Source of the DNA: Mycobacterium sp.
GTDB lineage: Bacteria; Actinomycetota; Actinomycetes; Mycobacteriales; Mycobacteriaceae
Length of the DNA stretch: 50,809 nt
Direction of reading: 5' to 3'
Assembly (NCBI RefSeq): GCF_019247635.1
Contig: NZ_JAFBAR010000095.1
Location: 1-50,809, forward strand
The position numbers and the translations under genes were made by a program. This document shows positions 10,509 to 21,528 of this stretch, in pieces. Position 1 is the stretch's first letter; the number at the start of each line of letters is the position of its first letter. Under the pieces are notes generated by a model, which saw nothing but the letters and a program-made list of their open reading frames with translations, did no database searches and was not told the origin of the DNA.

Positions 10509-10514
10509 TAATAT
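10509..10514 (+). promoter_or_regulatory. -10 box of a probable leaderless promoter for the DUF3556 gene
   Basis: TAATAT in an A/T-rich island (GATTAATATT) ends 8 nt before the ATG at 10523. No Shine-Dalgarno sequence is visible, which supports both the leaderless reading and the choice of this ATG. Confidence 0.55.
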
Positions 10515-10522
10515 TCGCCCGC

Positions 10523-12262
10523 ATGGGGTTCATGGCACCCGATCTTCCCGACGTCGACCCCGACATCTGGCCGACCCTGCCGCGGGCGACGCGGTTGCAA
10601 GTCGTGACCCGGCACTGGGCCGAACACGGCTTCGGTACACCCTATGCGGTGTACCTGCTGTACCTCTTCAAGATCGGTCTATACATCGCCGCGCCCGTTG
10701 CGATCATCTCGCTGACCCCGGGCCTGGGCGGGCTGGGGCACATCGCCGACTGGTGGATCCAACCGATCGTGTACCAGAAGGTCGTCATCTTCACGCTGCT
10801 GTTCGAAGTCCTGGGGCTTGGCTGTGGGTCAGGTCCGCTGACCGGGCGCTTTATGCCGCCGATCGGTGGGATCCTTTATTGGTTGCGCCCCAACACAATT
10901 CGCCTTCCCGCGTGGCCGGGCAAGGTTCCATTCACCCGCGGTGATACTCGCACGGTTGTCGATGTCGCCCTTTATGCCGTCGTCCTGACCGGTGCCGTGT
11001 GGGCGCTGTTGTCACCAGGGCGTGGCGGGCCGGTCACCGCCGCCGGTGATGTCGGTCTGATCAATCCGGTGCTGGTGTTACCGACCATCGTCGCCCTCGC
11101 TGTGCTGGGCCTGCGCGACAAAACCATCTTCCTGGCCGCCCGCGGCGAGCACTACTGGCTGAAACTGATCGTGTTCTTCTTCCCGTTCACGGATCAGATC
11201 GCGGCTTTCAAGATCATCATGCTCGGCTTGTGGTGGGGCGCAGCGACTTCCAAGCTCAACCACCACTTCCCTTATGTCGTAGCCGTGATGACAAGCAATA
11301 ACGCGCTGCTGCGAGGCAGGCTGTTCATGCCGCTGAAACACCTGCTCTACCGCGACCATGTCAACGACCTGCGGCCGTCCCTGTTGCCCAAGCTGATGGC
11401 CCACGTTGGGGGCACCACCGCGGAATTCCTGGTGCCGACCGTCCTGGTCCTCGTCGCCGGCGATCAACCGTGGCGGTGGTTCCTCATCGGGTTCATGGTG
11501 ATCTTCCACCTCAACATCCTGTCCAACCTCCCGATGGGAGTTCCGTTGGAGTGGAACGTATTTTTCATCTTCTCGCTGTTCTACCTGTTCGGCCACTATG
11601 CCGCGATCCGTGCCGTCGATTTGCGGTCGCCGCTGCTGCTGGCCATCCTGGTCGCCGCGCTCGCGATGGTCCCGATCGGAAACCTTTTCCCGGAGAAGAT
11701 TTCCTTCCTGCCCGCGATGCGCTACTACGCGGGCAACTGGGCCACCAGCCTGTGGTGTTTCCGGGCGGGCGCCGAGGACAAGATCGAGGCCGACGTCGTG
11801 AAAAGCTCTGCGCTCGTTGTCAATCAGCTGGCCAAGCTCTACGATCCGGCGACCGCCGAAGTGATGTCCGACAAAGTCGCGGCGTTCCGGGCGATGCACA
11901 CCCATGGCAGGGCGCTCAACGGCCTGCTGCCCCGTGCGGTCCCCGACGAAGCCGACTACAGGGTGCGCGAGGGTGAGGTCGTAGCCGGGCCGCTCGTCGG
12001 GTGGAACTTTGGTGAAGGCCACCTACACAACGAGCAACTCCTGGAAGCGGTGCAGCGACGCTGCAACTTCGCGGAAGGCGACGTCCGCGTGATCATTCTG
12101 GAAGGCCAGCCGATCCACATCCAGAAGCAGCGGTATCGGATCGTCGACGCCAAGACCGGTTTGATCGAGGCGGGCTACGTCGACGTCGCGGACATGCTGA
12201 CCCGTCAGCCGTGGCCTGAACCTGGCGACGAGTTCCCGGTGCATGTGACCACGGGTGACTAA
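10523..12262 (+). CDS. DUF3556 polytopic membrane protein
   Basis: 579 aa. The sequence starts MGFMAPDLPDVDP and matches what I recall of the DUF3556 transmembrane family of actinobacteria, whose function is not established. About ten hydrophobic segments are spread over residues ~45-430 (for example YAVYLLYLFKIGLYIAAPV and FIFSLFYLFGHYAA). A hydrophilic C-terminal ~150 residues follows (LVGWNFGEGHLHNEQ) and is probably cytoplasmic. The frame is open upstream to 10457, but the ATG at 10523 fits the family start and the leaderless promoter. It converges on the repeat-protein gene. M. tuberculosis has different genes at this position. Confidence 0.85.
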   Translation: MGFMAPDLPDVDPDIWPTLPRATRLQVVTRHWAEHGFGTPYAVYLLYLFKIGLYIAAPVAIISLTPGLGGLGHIADWWIQPIVYQKVVIFTLLFEVLGLGCGSGPLTGRFMPPIGGILYWLRPNTIRLPAWPGKVPFTRGDTRTVVDVALYAVVLTGAVWALLSPGRGGPVTAAGDVGLINPVLVLPTIVALAVLGLRDKTIFLAARGEHYWLKLIVFFFPFTDQIAAFKIIMLGLWWGAATSKLNHHFPYVVAVMTSNNALLRGRLFMPLKHLLYRDHVNDLRPSLLPKLMAHVGGTTAEFLVPTVLVLVAGDQPWRWFLIGFMVIFHLNILSNLPMGVPLEWNVFFIFSLFYLFGHYAAIRAVDLRSPLLLAILVAALAMVPIGNLFPEKISFLPAMRYYAGNWATSLWCFRAGAEDKIEADVVKSSALVVNQLAKLYDPATAEVMSDKVAAFRAMHTHGRALNGLLPRAVPDEADYRVREGEVVAGPLVGWNFGEGHLHNEQLLEAVQRRCNFAEGDVRVIILEGQPIHIQKQRYRIVDAKTGLIEAGYVDVADMLTRQPWPEPGDEFPVHVTTGD

Positions 12263-12278
12263 GGCGTTCGGTAGACGC
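12263..12278. terminator. Weak hairpin between convergent genes
   Basis: GGCGT and ACGCC form a 5-bp stem with a 7-nt loop immediately after the DUF3556 stop and just before the end of the convergent repeat-protein gene. No U-tract follows, as is usual in mycobacteria. This is only a possible bidirectional terminator. Confidence 0.25.
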
Positions 12279-12305
12279 CGAATGTCGGTAGTTACAGCGT
12301 CTGCC

Positions 12306-13355
12306 CTAACGCGCACCTGACGGGCCGGGCGGCAGTGGCTGACCGGGCACAGGCCCGGTAGTTGGCGCCGGACCAGTCGGCGCACCCTTACCGGTCCCGG
12401 ACATGTCAACCACTGGACCGCCCGCCGGCAGCGGCGCACCGGCCGGCAGCGGCGCACCCGCCGGCCCGAGCGCAATCAGCGGAGTACCGACGGGCACCAC
12501 CGGCGCCGGAACGCCTGCTGCCACCGGCGCACCCACTGGCACGGGAGCACCTACCGGCACCGCACCTGCCGGTATCGGGGCGCCGACGGGTACGGGGGCG
12601 CCTACGGGTACTGGAGCGCCAACGGGTACTGGCGCACCTGCGGGAACCGCACCCGCCGGCACCGGAGCAGCCGCCGGCACCGGAGCACCCGCCGGTCCAA
12701 GCTCGATCAGCGGAGCACCCACCGGTATGGGTGCTCCCGCCGGAGCCGCCACCGGTCCTGGCACGACCAGCGGAGCACCAGCCATATCAGTGAGTTGAGC
12801 GCCCGTCGTGCACGCTTGCGTGGCCGGCGCCCCGCCGGCGGCCGGCAGCGGTCCGCCGGCGCCTGGCAGTGGTCCGCCCGCGGCTGGCAGTGGTCCGCCC
12901 GCGGCTGGCACTGGCCCGCCAGGGGCCGGCAGTGGACCGCCGGCGGATGTCAGCGCTCCACCGGGGCCTCCCGCGGGTCCAGCTTCGCTCGCTGTGCACG
13001 TGTGGCAGCCGCCGGTGGCCGGCACTGGTCCGCTGTTGGCCGGCGCTGGGCCGCCGGTGGCCGGCGCTGGTCCGCTGTTGGCCGGCGCTGGGCCGCCGGT
13101 CGCGGGCAGGGGCCCGCCAGCGGCGGGCGCTGGCCCGCCGGCTGCTGGCAGTGGCGCGCCAGCGGCTGGAGCTGGTCCGCCGGCGGCGGTCAACGTTCCA
13201 CCTGCGGCTGCCGCGGGTCCAGCTTCACCTGTCGTGCACGCGTGGCCGCCCGTCATCAGTGGGGTGGCTGCCGCGTTGGGGCTGAACGCTAGTGCGGCTC
13301 CGCACAACCCAGCGCTGGCAACTACTTTGATGTTGAACCAATCAAGGATCGCCAT
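12306..13355 (-). CDS. Secreted Pro/Ala/Gly-rich repeat protein, Rv1435c-like
   Basis: 349 aa. It has a Sec-type signal peptide (MAILDWFNIK, then VVASAGLCGAALA) with a likely cleavage at AAA-TP near residue 31. The rest is almost all low-complexity repeats: GGPAPAAG/GGPLPAAG-type units in the N-terminal half, two CTTG/CTAS interruptions each with a Cys, and PVGAPVP/PAGAP units in the C-terminal half. It sits just before gap, as does the 'proline, glycine, valine-rich secreted protein' Rv1435c, but is clearly longer than the ~200 aa I recall for that. I chose the ATG at 13355. A TTG at 13358 is 7 nt from the AGGAG Shine-Dalgarno sequence and is possible. Function unknown. Confidence 0.85.
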   Translation of the reverse strand: MAILDWFNIKVVASAGLCGAALAFSPNAAATPLMTGGHACTTGEAGPAAAAGGTLTAAGGPAPAAGAPLPAAGGPAPAAGGPLPATGGPAPANSGPAPATGGPAPANSGPVPATGGCHTCTASEAGPAGGPGGALTSAGGPLPAPGGPVPAAGGPLPAAGGPLPGAGGPLPAAGGAPATQACTTGAQLTDMAGAPLVVPGPVAAPAGAPIPVGAPLIELGPAGAPVPAAAPVPAGAVPAGAPVPVGAPVPVGAPVPVGAPIPAGAVPVGAPVPVGAPVAAGVPAPVVPVGTPLIALGPAGAPLPAGAPLPAGGPVVDMSGTGKGAPTGPAPTTGPVPGQPLPPGPSGAR

Positions 13356-14913
<1,558 letters not shown>

Positions 14914-14915
14914 CC

Positions 14916-16166
14916 GTGGCGGTACCGACTCTTAAAGACCTTCTGGCCGAAGGTGTTTGCGGCCGCGGCGTTCTGGTGCGCTCCGATCTGAACGTCCCGC
15001 TCGACGAGGACGGCGCGATCACCGATTCCGGCCGCATTACGGCGTCGGTGCCAACGCTGAAAGCGCTGCTCGAGGCCGGGGCAAGGGTGGTGGTCGCCGC
15101 CCACCTGGGGCGGCCCAAGGACGGTCCCGACCCGAAACTGTCGTTGGCGCCGGTGGCCGCCGCGCTCGGCGAGCAACTGGGTCAGCATGTGCAGTTGGCC
15201 GGCGATGTGGTCGGCACCGACGCGCTGGCGCGAGCCGAGGGTCTGACCGACGGCGACATCCTGCTGCTGGAGAACATCCGCTTCGATGCGCGCGAGACCA
15301 GCAAGGTCGACGGGGAAAGACTGGCGTTGGCGCAGCAGCTAGCCGAATTGGTCTCGCCGGGAGGCGCTTTCGTCTCCGATGGCTTCGGGGTGGTGCACCG
15401 AAAGCAGGCTTCGGTCTACGACGTCGCCACCCTGCTCCCGCATTACGCCGGAACTCTGGTCGACGACGAGATCAAGGTGCTAGAGCAGCTGACCAGTTCG
15501 ACGAAACGCCCCTATGCGGTGGTGCTGGGCGGGTCCAAGGTGTCCGACAAACTCGGTGTCATCGAGTCGCTGGCAACCAAGGCCGACAGCATTGTAATCG
15601 GCGGCGGTATGTGCTTTACCTTCCTTGCCGCGCAAGGCTTTTCGGTCGGTAAGTCACTGCTGGAAGAGCACATGATCGACACCTGCCGCCGGCTGCTGGA
15701 CACCTACGTCGACGTGCTGCGCCTGCCGATGGACATCGTGGTGACCGAAAAGTTCGCCGCCGACTCACCGCCGCAAACCGTTGCGGCCGACGCGATCCCG
15801 AGCGAACTGCTGGGTTTGGACATCGGTCCGGGATCGGTCAAACGGTTCACCACGCTGCTGTCCAACGCGGAAACCGTCTTCTGGAATGGGCCCATGGGGG
15901 TGTTCGAGTTCCCGGCCTACGCCGCGGGTACCCGGGGCGTGGCCGAAGCGATCGTCGCCGCCACCCGCAAGGGCGCGTTCAGCGTGGTCGGTGGCGGCGA
16001 CTCCGCAGCCGCGGTGCGGGCACTCGACATCGGCGAAGACGCATTCTCGCACATCTCCACCGGCGGCGGCGCATCGCTGGAATACCTTGAGGGCAAGACG
16101 CTTCCGGGCATCGAGGTGCTTGGTGAGCCCCAACCCGGTCAAAACAAGGCCGAAGGAGATTCGTGA
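14916..16166 (+). CDS. pgk: Phosphoglycerate kinase
   Basis: 416 aa. It transfers phosphate from 1,3-bisphosphoglycerate to ADP. The N-terminal substrate motif [24 protein letters not shown] and the C-terminal nucleotide loop [12 protein letters not shown] are all present. I start it at GTG 14916 ([13 protein letters not shown]), two bases after the gap stop, because that matches the family's N-terminus. The frame also stays open upstream to 14856 inside gap, which is not meaningful. No strong Shine-Dalgarno sequence is visible, so translation probably depends on coupling to gap. Confidence 0.97.
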   Translation: MAVPTLKDLLAEGVCGRGVLVRSDLNVPLDEDGAITDSGRITASVPTLKALLEAGARVVVAAHLGRPKDGPDPKLSLAPVAAALGEQLGQHVQLAGDVVGTDALARAEGLTDGDILLLENIRFDARETSKVDGERLALAQQLAELVSPGGAFVSDGFGVVHRKQASVYDVATLLPHYAGTLVDDEIKVLEQLTSSTKRPYAVVLGGSKVSDKLGVIESLATKADSIVIGGGMCFTFLAAQGFSVGKSLLEEHMIDTCRRLLDTYVDVLRLPMDIVVTEKFAADSPPQTVAADAIPSELLGLDIGPGSVKRFTTLLSNAETVFWNGPMGVFEFPAYAAGTRGVAEAIVAATRKGAFSVVGGGDSAAAVRALDIGEDAFSHISTGGGASLEYLEGKTLPGIEVLGEPQPGQNKAEGDS

Positions 16167-16948
16167 GTCGCAAGCCACTGATAGCCGGCAACTGGAAGAT
16201 GAACCTCAACCACTTCGAGGCGATCGCGCTGGTGCAAAAGATCGCATTCTCGTTGCCGGACAAGTACTACGACAAGGTCGACGTCACGGTCCTCCCGCCG
16301 TTCACCAACCTCCGCAGCGTGCAGACCCTGGTCGACGGCGACAAACTGCGACTGACCTATGGGGCTCAGGACCTTTCGCAACACGAGTCCGGCGCCTACA
16401 CCGGTGACATCAGCGGAGCTTTCCTGGCCAAGCTGGGCTGCAGCTTTGTCGTCGTCGGGCACTCCGAGCGGCGCACCTATCACGACGAGGACGACGCAGT
16501 GGTAGCCGAAAAGGCCGCGGCGGCACTGAAAAACGAGTTGACCCCGATCGTCTGCATCGGCGAGCACCTCGAGGTCCGCGAGGCGGGCAACCACGTCAGC
16601 CACTGCGAAAACCAGCTGCGCGGTTCGCTGGCCGGGTTGTCGGACAAGCAGATCGCCAACGTCGTCATCGCCTATGAGCCGGTCTGGGCGATCGGCACGG
16701 GTCGGGTGGCCAGCGCTGCCGACGCGCAGGAGGTGTGTGCGGCGATCCGCAACGAGCTGGGCACGCTGGCCACAGCGGAGATCGCCGATACCGTGCGGGT
16801 GCTCTACGGCGGGTCGGTGAACGCTAAGAACGTGGGCGACATCGTTGCTCAGGCCGATGTGGACGGCGGCTTAGTCGGTGGCGCCTCGTTGGACGGAGAG
16901 CAGTTCGCGACGCTGGCCGCCATCGCCGCCGGCGGCCCGCTGCCGTGA
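16163..16948 (+). CDS. tpiA: Triosephosphate isomerase
   Basis: 261 aa TIM barrel that interconverts dihydroxyacetone phosphate and glyceraldehyde-3-phosphate. Catalytic residues are visible: Lys12 in NWKMN, His100 in VGHSERR and Glu172 in [11 protein letters not shown]. The phosphate-binding YGGSVN follows near 216. The GTG start overlaps the pgk stop by 4 nt (GTGA), and an AAGGAG Shine-Dalgarno sequence lies just upstream. It converges on secG with a 60-bp gap. Confidence 0.98.
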   Translation: MSRKPLIAGNWKMNLNHFEAIALVQKIAFSLPDKYYDKVDVTVLPPFTNLRSVQTLVDGDKLRLTYGAQDLSQHESGAYTGDISGAFLAKLGCSFVVVGHSERRTYHDEDDAVVAEKAAAALKNELTPIVCIGEHLEVREAGNHVSHCENQLRGSLAGLSDKQIANVVIAYEPVWAIGTGRVASAADAQEVCAAIRNELGTLATAEIADTVRVLYGGSVNAKNVGDIVAQADVDGGLVGGASLDGEQFATLAAIAAGGPLP

Positions 16949-17008
16949 GCCACGGAGGTCAGTCGGTCAGCAGCGGGAGCAGCACCGCCTTTGTAGCGTT
17001 GCGGCGGG

Positions 17009-17242
17009 TTATTTGTACTTGATCAGCAGTCCCATGCCGATGATGGAGACCAGCCAGATCCCGGTGATGAACAGCGTCAACCAGTCCAGGTTCTTCTCCA
17101 CGACGGTCGAGCCGGACAGGCTTGACTGCACACCACCGCCGAACAGCGTCGACAGGCCGCCGCCCTTGGCGCGGTGCAGTAGCACCAACAGCACGACCAG
17201 CACGCTGGTGACCACCAGGGTGATCTTCAGGGCCAATTCCAT
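17009..17242 (-). CDS. secG: Protein translocase subunit SecG
   Basis: 77 aa, small integral membrane partner of SecYE. There are two hydrophobic segments (residues ~4-22 and ~54-74) separated by the conserved loop RAKGGGLSTLFGGG, which is the SecG signature. The length is right for an actinobacterial SecG. A TAGGCT box ends 6 nt before the ATG, so it is probably transcribed alone and leaderless. Its place after tpiA matches other mycobacteria. Confidence 0.96.
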   Translation of the reverse strand: MELALKITLVVTSVLVVLLVLLHRAKGGGLSTLFGGGVQSSLSGSTVVEKNLDWLTLFITGIWLVSIIGMGLLIKYK

Positions 17243-17248
17243 GCGAGC

Positions 17249-17254
17249 AGCCTA
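17249..17254 (-). promoter_or_regulatory. -10 box of a leaderless promoter for secG
   Basis: On the minus strand TAGGCT is followed by GCTCGC and then the secG ATG. The same TAGGCT box at the same 6-nt spacing precedes mptB in this window. Confidence 0.6.
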
Positions 17255-17278
17255 CCCAATGCCTCGGAGTGGGCAGAT

Positions 17279-17334
17279 CGAGCCTGCGGCTAGCGCGTGA
17301 AAGATCGCGAAAACTCGCTCTGGGCGCAGGCTCG
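17279..17334. repeat. 10-bp perfect inverted repeat between secG and ppc
   Basis: CGAGCCTGCG (17279-17288) and CGCAGGCTCG (17325-17334) are exact inverse copies around a 36-nt loop that holds further short complementary stretches (CGCG and CGCG). The outer arms begin CGAGC, like the larger hairpin upstream of trxA, so both may belong to a dispersed mycobacterial palindrome family. The rest of the 166-bp gap holds the two promoters. Confidence 0.55.
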
Positions 17335-17408
17335 CCGCCATGGACGCAGACTCGAGGCCGCCCGGCTACGAGAGGCGGTCCGGACGCTTCGCACCGATAC
17401 TGGGAAAC

Positions 17409-20210
17409 ATGGTTGAGGTCTCCGACACCACGCTGGAACCGATTGGTGCTGTCCAGCGGACCCGGGTGGGCCGCGAGGCTACCGAGCCGATGCGGGCCGA
17501 CATCCGCATGCTGGGGGCGATCCTCGGCGACACCGTGCGCGAGCAGAACGGTGCAGAGGTGTTCGACCTCGTCGAGCGGGCTCGGGTGGAAGCCTTCCGG
17601 GTGCGTCGCTCCGAGATCGACCGGGCCGATATGGCCCGCATGTTCGACGGCATCGACATCCACGAAGCCATCCCGGTAATTCGGGCGTTCAGCCATTTCG
17701 CGCTGTTGGCCAACGTCGCCGAAGACATCCACCGCGAACGCCGCCGAGCCGTCCACGTCGACGCCGGCGAGCCACCGCAGGACAGCAGCCTGGCCGCAAC
17801 CTACGCGAAACTCGATCAGGCAGAACTGGATTCGGATACCGTGGCCGACGCCCTGCGCGGCGCGCTGGTGTCCCCGGTGATCACCGCCCATCCCACCGAG
17901 ACCCGTCGGCGCACGGTTTTTGTCACGCAGCGCCGCATCACCGAGCTGATGCGGCTGCACGCCGAGGGGCACACCGAGACCGACGACGGCCGCAACATCG
18001 AGCTGGAATTGCGGCGCCAGGTGCTGACGCTGTGGCAGACCGCGCTGATCCGGTTGTCCCGGTTGCAGATCACCGACGAGATCGACGTGGGGCTGCGGTA
18101 TTATCCGGCGGCGTTTTTCGAGGTGATCCCCCAGGTCAACGCCGAGGTTCGGGACGCGCTGCGGGCCCGCTGGCCCGGCGCTGACCTACTGCCCGGGGCC
18201 ATGTTGCAACCCGGCTCCTGGATCGGCGGCGACCGCGACGGAAACCCCAATGTGACCGCCGACGTGGTCCGGCGCGCCAGCGGTAGCGCCGCATACACCG
18301 CGCTGGCGCATTATCTGGCCGAACTGGAGGCCCTCGAACAGGAGCTGTCGATGTCGGCCCGGCTGATCGCGGTCACGCCCCGGGTCACCGGGCTTGCCGA
18401 CGCCTGCCAGGAGAAGGCCCGCGCCGACGAGCCCTACCGGCGTGCCCTGCGGGTGATCCGCAGCCGGCTCACCGCGACCGCGGCAAACATCCTGGACCGC
18501 CAACCGCAGCACGAGCTGGACCTGGGTTTGGAACCTTATGCCTCGCCGGCCGAAATGCGCGCCGATCTGGACGCGATCGACGACTCGCTGCGCACCCACG
18601 GCTGCGCGCTGCTGGCCGACGACCGGCTGGCACTGCTACGGGAAGGCGTGCACGCCTTCGGGTTTCACCTGTCCGGGCTGGACATGCGGCAGAACTCCGA
18701 CGTCCACGAGGAGGTGATCGGCGAGCTACTGGCCTGGGCCGGCGTGCACCAGGACTATGGCACGTTGTCCGAAGACGAGCGCGTCGAGCTGCTGGCGGGT
18801 GAACTCGGCACCCGACGGCCGCTGATCGGCGACCACGCGCAACTGAGCGAGCTGGCGCGCAGCGAGCTCGACGTGGTTGCGGCCGCCGCCCACGCCGTAC
18901 AGATCTACGGTCCCGCCGCGGTGCCCAATTACGTCATCTCCATGTGCCGGTCGGTGTCGGACGTGCTGGAGGCCGCGATCCTGCTGAAGGAGGTCGGGCT
19001 GCTGGACGCCTCCGGCCCGGAACCCTATTGCCCGGTGGGTATTTCGCCGCTGTTCGAGACGATCGACGATCTGCATAACGGAGCGACGATCCTGCAGGCC
19101 ATGCTGGACCTGCCGCTCTACCGGGCGATGGTGGCCGCGCGCGGCGAGGGGCAGGAGGTGATGCTCGGCTACTCCGACTCGAACAAGGACGGGGGTTATC
19201 TGGCGGCCAACTGGGCGGTCTATCGTGCCGAACTGGCCCTGGTGGACGTGGCCCGTAAGAACGGAATTCGGTTGCGGTTCTTTCACGGTCGGGGCGGCAC
19301 CGTCGGGCGCGGCGGCGGCCCCAGCTATCAGGCCATCCTCGCGCAGCCGCCGGGGGCGGTAAACGGCTCACTGCGTCTCACCGAACAGGGTGAGGTGATC
19401 GCGGCCAAGTACGCCGAGCCGCAGATGGCGCGACGCAATTTGGAGAGTTTGGTCGCGGCCACCCTGGAGTCGACATTGCTGGACGTCGAGGGCCTCGGTG
19501 ACGCCGCGGAACCGGCCTACGCGGTGCTCGAGGAGATCGCCGCCCTAGCGCAGCGCGCCTACGCCGAGTTAGTCCATGAGACACCGGGTTTCGTCGAGTA
19601 CTTCAAGGCGTCCACGCCGGTCAGTGAGATCGGCTCGCTCAACATCGGCAGCCGACCGACCTCGCGCAAGCCCACCGAGTCGATCGCCGATCTACGGGCC
19701 ATCCCGTGGGTGCTGGCGTGGAGCCAATCGCGGGTCATGCTGCCCGGCTGGTACGGTACCGGGTCGGCCTTCGAGCAGTGGATCGCCGCGGGCGACGAAG
19801 ACGAGCGTGTCGAGGTGCTGCACGACCTGTACGAGCGATGGCCGTTCTTTCGCAGCGTGTTGTCCAACTTGGCGCAGGTGCTGGCCAAAAGCGACCTGGG
19901 TCTGGCCGCCCGCTATGCCGAGTTGGTGCCCGATGAATCCTTGCGGCACAGGGTGTTTGACAAGATCGCCCAAGAGCACCAGCGGACCATCGCCATGCAC
20001 AAACTCATCACCGGCCATGACAATCTGCTGGCCGACAACCCCGCGCTGGCGCGTTCGGTCTTCAACCGATTCCCTTATCTGGAACCGCTGAATCACCTTC
20101 AGGTGGAGTTGCTGCGACGCTACCGCTCCGGCGACGACGACGAACTGGTGCAGCGCGGGATCCTGCTGACCATGAACGGGTTGTCCAGTGCGCTAAGAAA
20201 TTCCGGGTAA
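17409..20210 (+). CDS. ppc: Phosphoenolpyruvate carboxylase
   Basis: 933 aa, the full family length. It carboxylates PEP to oxaloacetate, an anaplerotic step feeding the TCA cycle. Visible catalytic and conserved blocks are AHPTETRRR near 182, [11 protein letters not shown] near 277, [14 protein letters not shown] near 590, the mobile loop [17 protein letters not shown] near 625, and the C-terminal MNG..ALRNSG. I start it at ATG 17409 ([13 protein letters not shown]), which matches the M. leprae protein as I recall it. A GATACT -10-like box ends 7 nt upstream. The frame is open further upstream to 17340 without family similarity. Converges on the P450 gene. Confidence 0.96.
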   Translation: MVEVSDTTLEPIGAVQRTRVGREATEPMRADIRMLGAILGDTVREQNGAEVFDLVERARVEAFRVRRSEIDRADMARMFDGIDIHEAIPVIRAFSHFALLANVAEDIHRERRRAVHVDAGEPPQDSSLAATYAKLDQAELDSDTVADALRGALVSPVITAHPTETRRRTVFVTQRRITELMRLHAEGHTETDDGRNIELELRRQVLTLWQTALIRLSRLQITDEIDVGLRYYPAAFFEVIPQVNAEVRDALRARWPGADLLPGAMLQPGSWIGGDRDGNPNVTADVVRRASGSAAYTALAHYLAELEALEQELSMSARLIAVTPRVTGLADACQEKARADEPYRRALRVIRSRLTATAANILDRQPQHELDLGLEPYASPAEMRADLDAIDDSLRTHGCALLADDRLALLREGVHAFGFHLSGLDMRQNSDVHEEVIGELLAWAGVHQDYGTLSEDERVELLAGELGTRRPLIGDHAQLSELARSELDVVAAAAHAVQIYGPAAVPNYVISMCRSVSDVLEAAILLKEVGLLDASGPEPYCPVGISPLFETIDDLHNGATILQAMLDLPLYRAMVAARGEGQEVMLGYSDSNKDGGYLAANWAVYRAELALVDVARKNGIRLRFFHGRGGTVGRGGGPSYQAILAQPPGAVNGSLRLTEQGEVIAAKYAEPQMARRNLESLVAATLESTLLDVEGLGDAAEPAYAVLEEIAALAQRAYAELVHETPGFVEYFKASTPVSEIGSLNIGSRPTSRKPTESIADLRAIPWVLAWSQSRVMLPGWYGTGSAFEQWIAAGDEDERVEVLHDLYERWPFFRSVLSNLAQVLAKSDLGLAARYAELVPDESLRHRVFDKIAQEHQRTIAMHKLITGHDNLLADNPALARSVFNRFPYLEPLNHLQVELLRRYRSGDDDELVQRGILLTMNGLSSALRNSG

Positions 20211-20252
20211 TGGCGCGCCGCGAACGTGATGCCATAGTCACACGCGACGTAG

Positions 20253-21476
20253 TCAGGCGTATTCGACGACGCACGGTGCGTCGGCGCGTGCCACGCCGCC
20301 GATCTGGGCCGCAACGGGTCGGGGGTGCGACGTCCAACCGGGCGTCAGCCGGTACTCGCGCACCAGATGGGTGCTGGCGGCCGTCATGGCCGCCAGCGAA
20401 AAGGGTTGGGCCGGACAGGAATGCCGCCCGTGTCCGAAGGCCGTCACCAGCGCGGGCGACGGGAGACCGTCGTGGTCTTTCAGACGGTGACGGCTCCACC
20501 GATCCGGATCCCACCGCTCCAGGCCCGGCGCCGCCGAGGTGTTGAGCAGCGGCAGCAGGGTCGCGATGATCCAGCCCGGCGGAACCTCGTAGGTAACGTC
20601 GCCAGTGTCCAGGCGAAGCGGGGACAGCACCGCTCGGGTCATGATCGAGCGTTGCGCCAGACGCGTCGATTCCAGCGCACAGCGCTGGGCGAAGTCGTTG
20701 TCGCCGTCGCGAATTCGGGCCTGACTTTCCGGATGCTCCAGCAGGTCGACCAGCGCCCAGCCGAGTGCGGCGGCCAGATTTGACATGGCTGCGATGTGGA
20801 TCAGGGCGACGTCGAGCGCGACCCCGCGCAGCCGAACACCTTCCGGCTCCCGCGACCACGCCGCGACGATCCTGCCGAACAGGTTTTGGTCGTCGGCCTC
20901 GCTTGCGTCGAATCGACGTACCGCGTCGGCGACAACATCGGCGACCTCGTCCAGCGCGGCCCGCTCGGCACGCTTGTCCGTCGCCGCCACCGCGGCCATC
21001 CGGTCCGGATGCACGAAAGCCTCCGAGCCATCAAGTATGTCGTGAGATCGCACCAGTCGTTCGAACGCGTCACCATCCGCCGACCCCGGCCCCGCCCACG
21101 ATGCGAGCCCCATGCGATGGGCAAGCCGGCGTGTCAGGTCGAAGACGTCGAGCGAACCGGCCGCGCCCAGTTCGGCGCTGGTCTGTGCCAGCGCGCGGTC
21201 CAGGTTGGCCAGGTAGAACGCGACATCGTCGCGACGAAACAGGGTGCTCGGTAGGATGCGCCGGCCGGCGAAGATCTCGTCGGGAAGTTTGCGCCGCAAC
21301 ATCAGGTAATCGGCGACCGCTTTGCTGGCCGTTTCCTCGGGCAGTGCGTAGAAGGATTCGACACCTTTGCAGGAGAACGTGAACAGGTAGTGGTCGCCGC
21401 CACTTTGCAAGGCGAACGTGTCGCCATGCCGGGCGCGGGCCGCGGCAATGGCGGCGACGGCGTCATCAACCGACAC
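20253..21476 (-). CDS. Cytochrome P450 with CYP7/CYP8-like I-helix
   Basis: 407 aa from the only standard start codon, GTG at 21476. The heme-binding loop is FGHGRHSC with Cys354, the ExxR motif is ESTR at 269-272 and the WDPDRW block is at 322-327. The I-helix reads AAMSNLAAALGW at 229-240: it has Asn233 where the usual acid-Thr pair for oxygen activation is expected, a pattern I associate with CYP7 and CYP8 proteins. The protein is short at the N-terminus, and the frame continues upstream of the GTG (PPPHARGAGLPWD) with P450-like composition but no ATG, GTG or TTG, so the start is uncertain. Substrate unknown; sterol or lipid chemistry would be a guess. Confidence 0.85.
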   Translation of the reverse strand: MSVDDAVAAIAAARARHGDTFALQSGGDHYLFTFSCKGVESFYALPEETASKAVADYLMLRRKLPDEIFAGRRILPSTLFRRDDVAFYLANLDRALAQTSAELGAAGSLDVFDLTRRLAHRMGLASWAGPGSADGDAFERLVRSHDILDGSEAFVHPDRMAAVAATDKRAERAALDEVADVVADAVRRFDASEADDQNLFGRIVAAWSREPEGVRLRGVALDVALIHIAAMSNLAAALGWALVDLLEHPESQARIRDGDNDFAQRCALESTRLAQRSIMTRAVLSPLRLDTGDVTYEVPPGWIIATLLPLLNTSAAPGLERWDPDRWSRHRLKDHDGLPSPALVTAFGHGRHSCPAQPFSLAAMTAASTHLVREYRLTPGWTSHPRPVAAQIGGVARADAPCVVEYA

Positions 21477-21528
21477 GTCCCACGGCAGACCGGCGCCCCG
21501 CGCGTGCGGCGGCGGCGGGACCGGGGAG

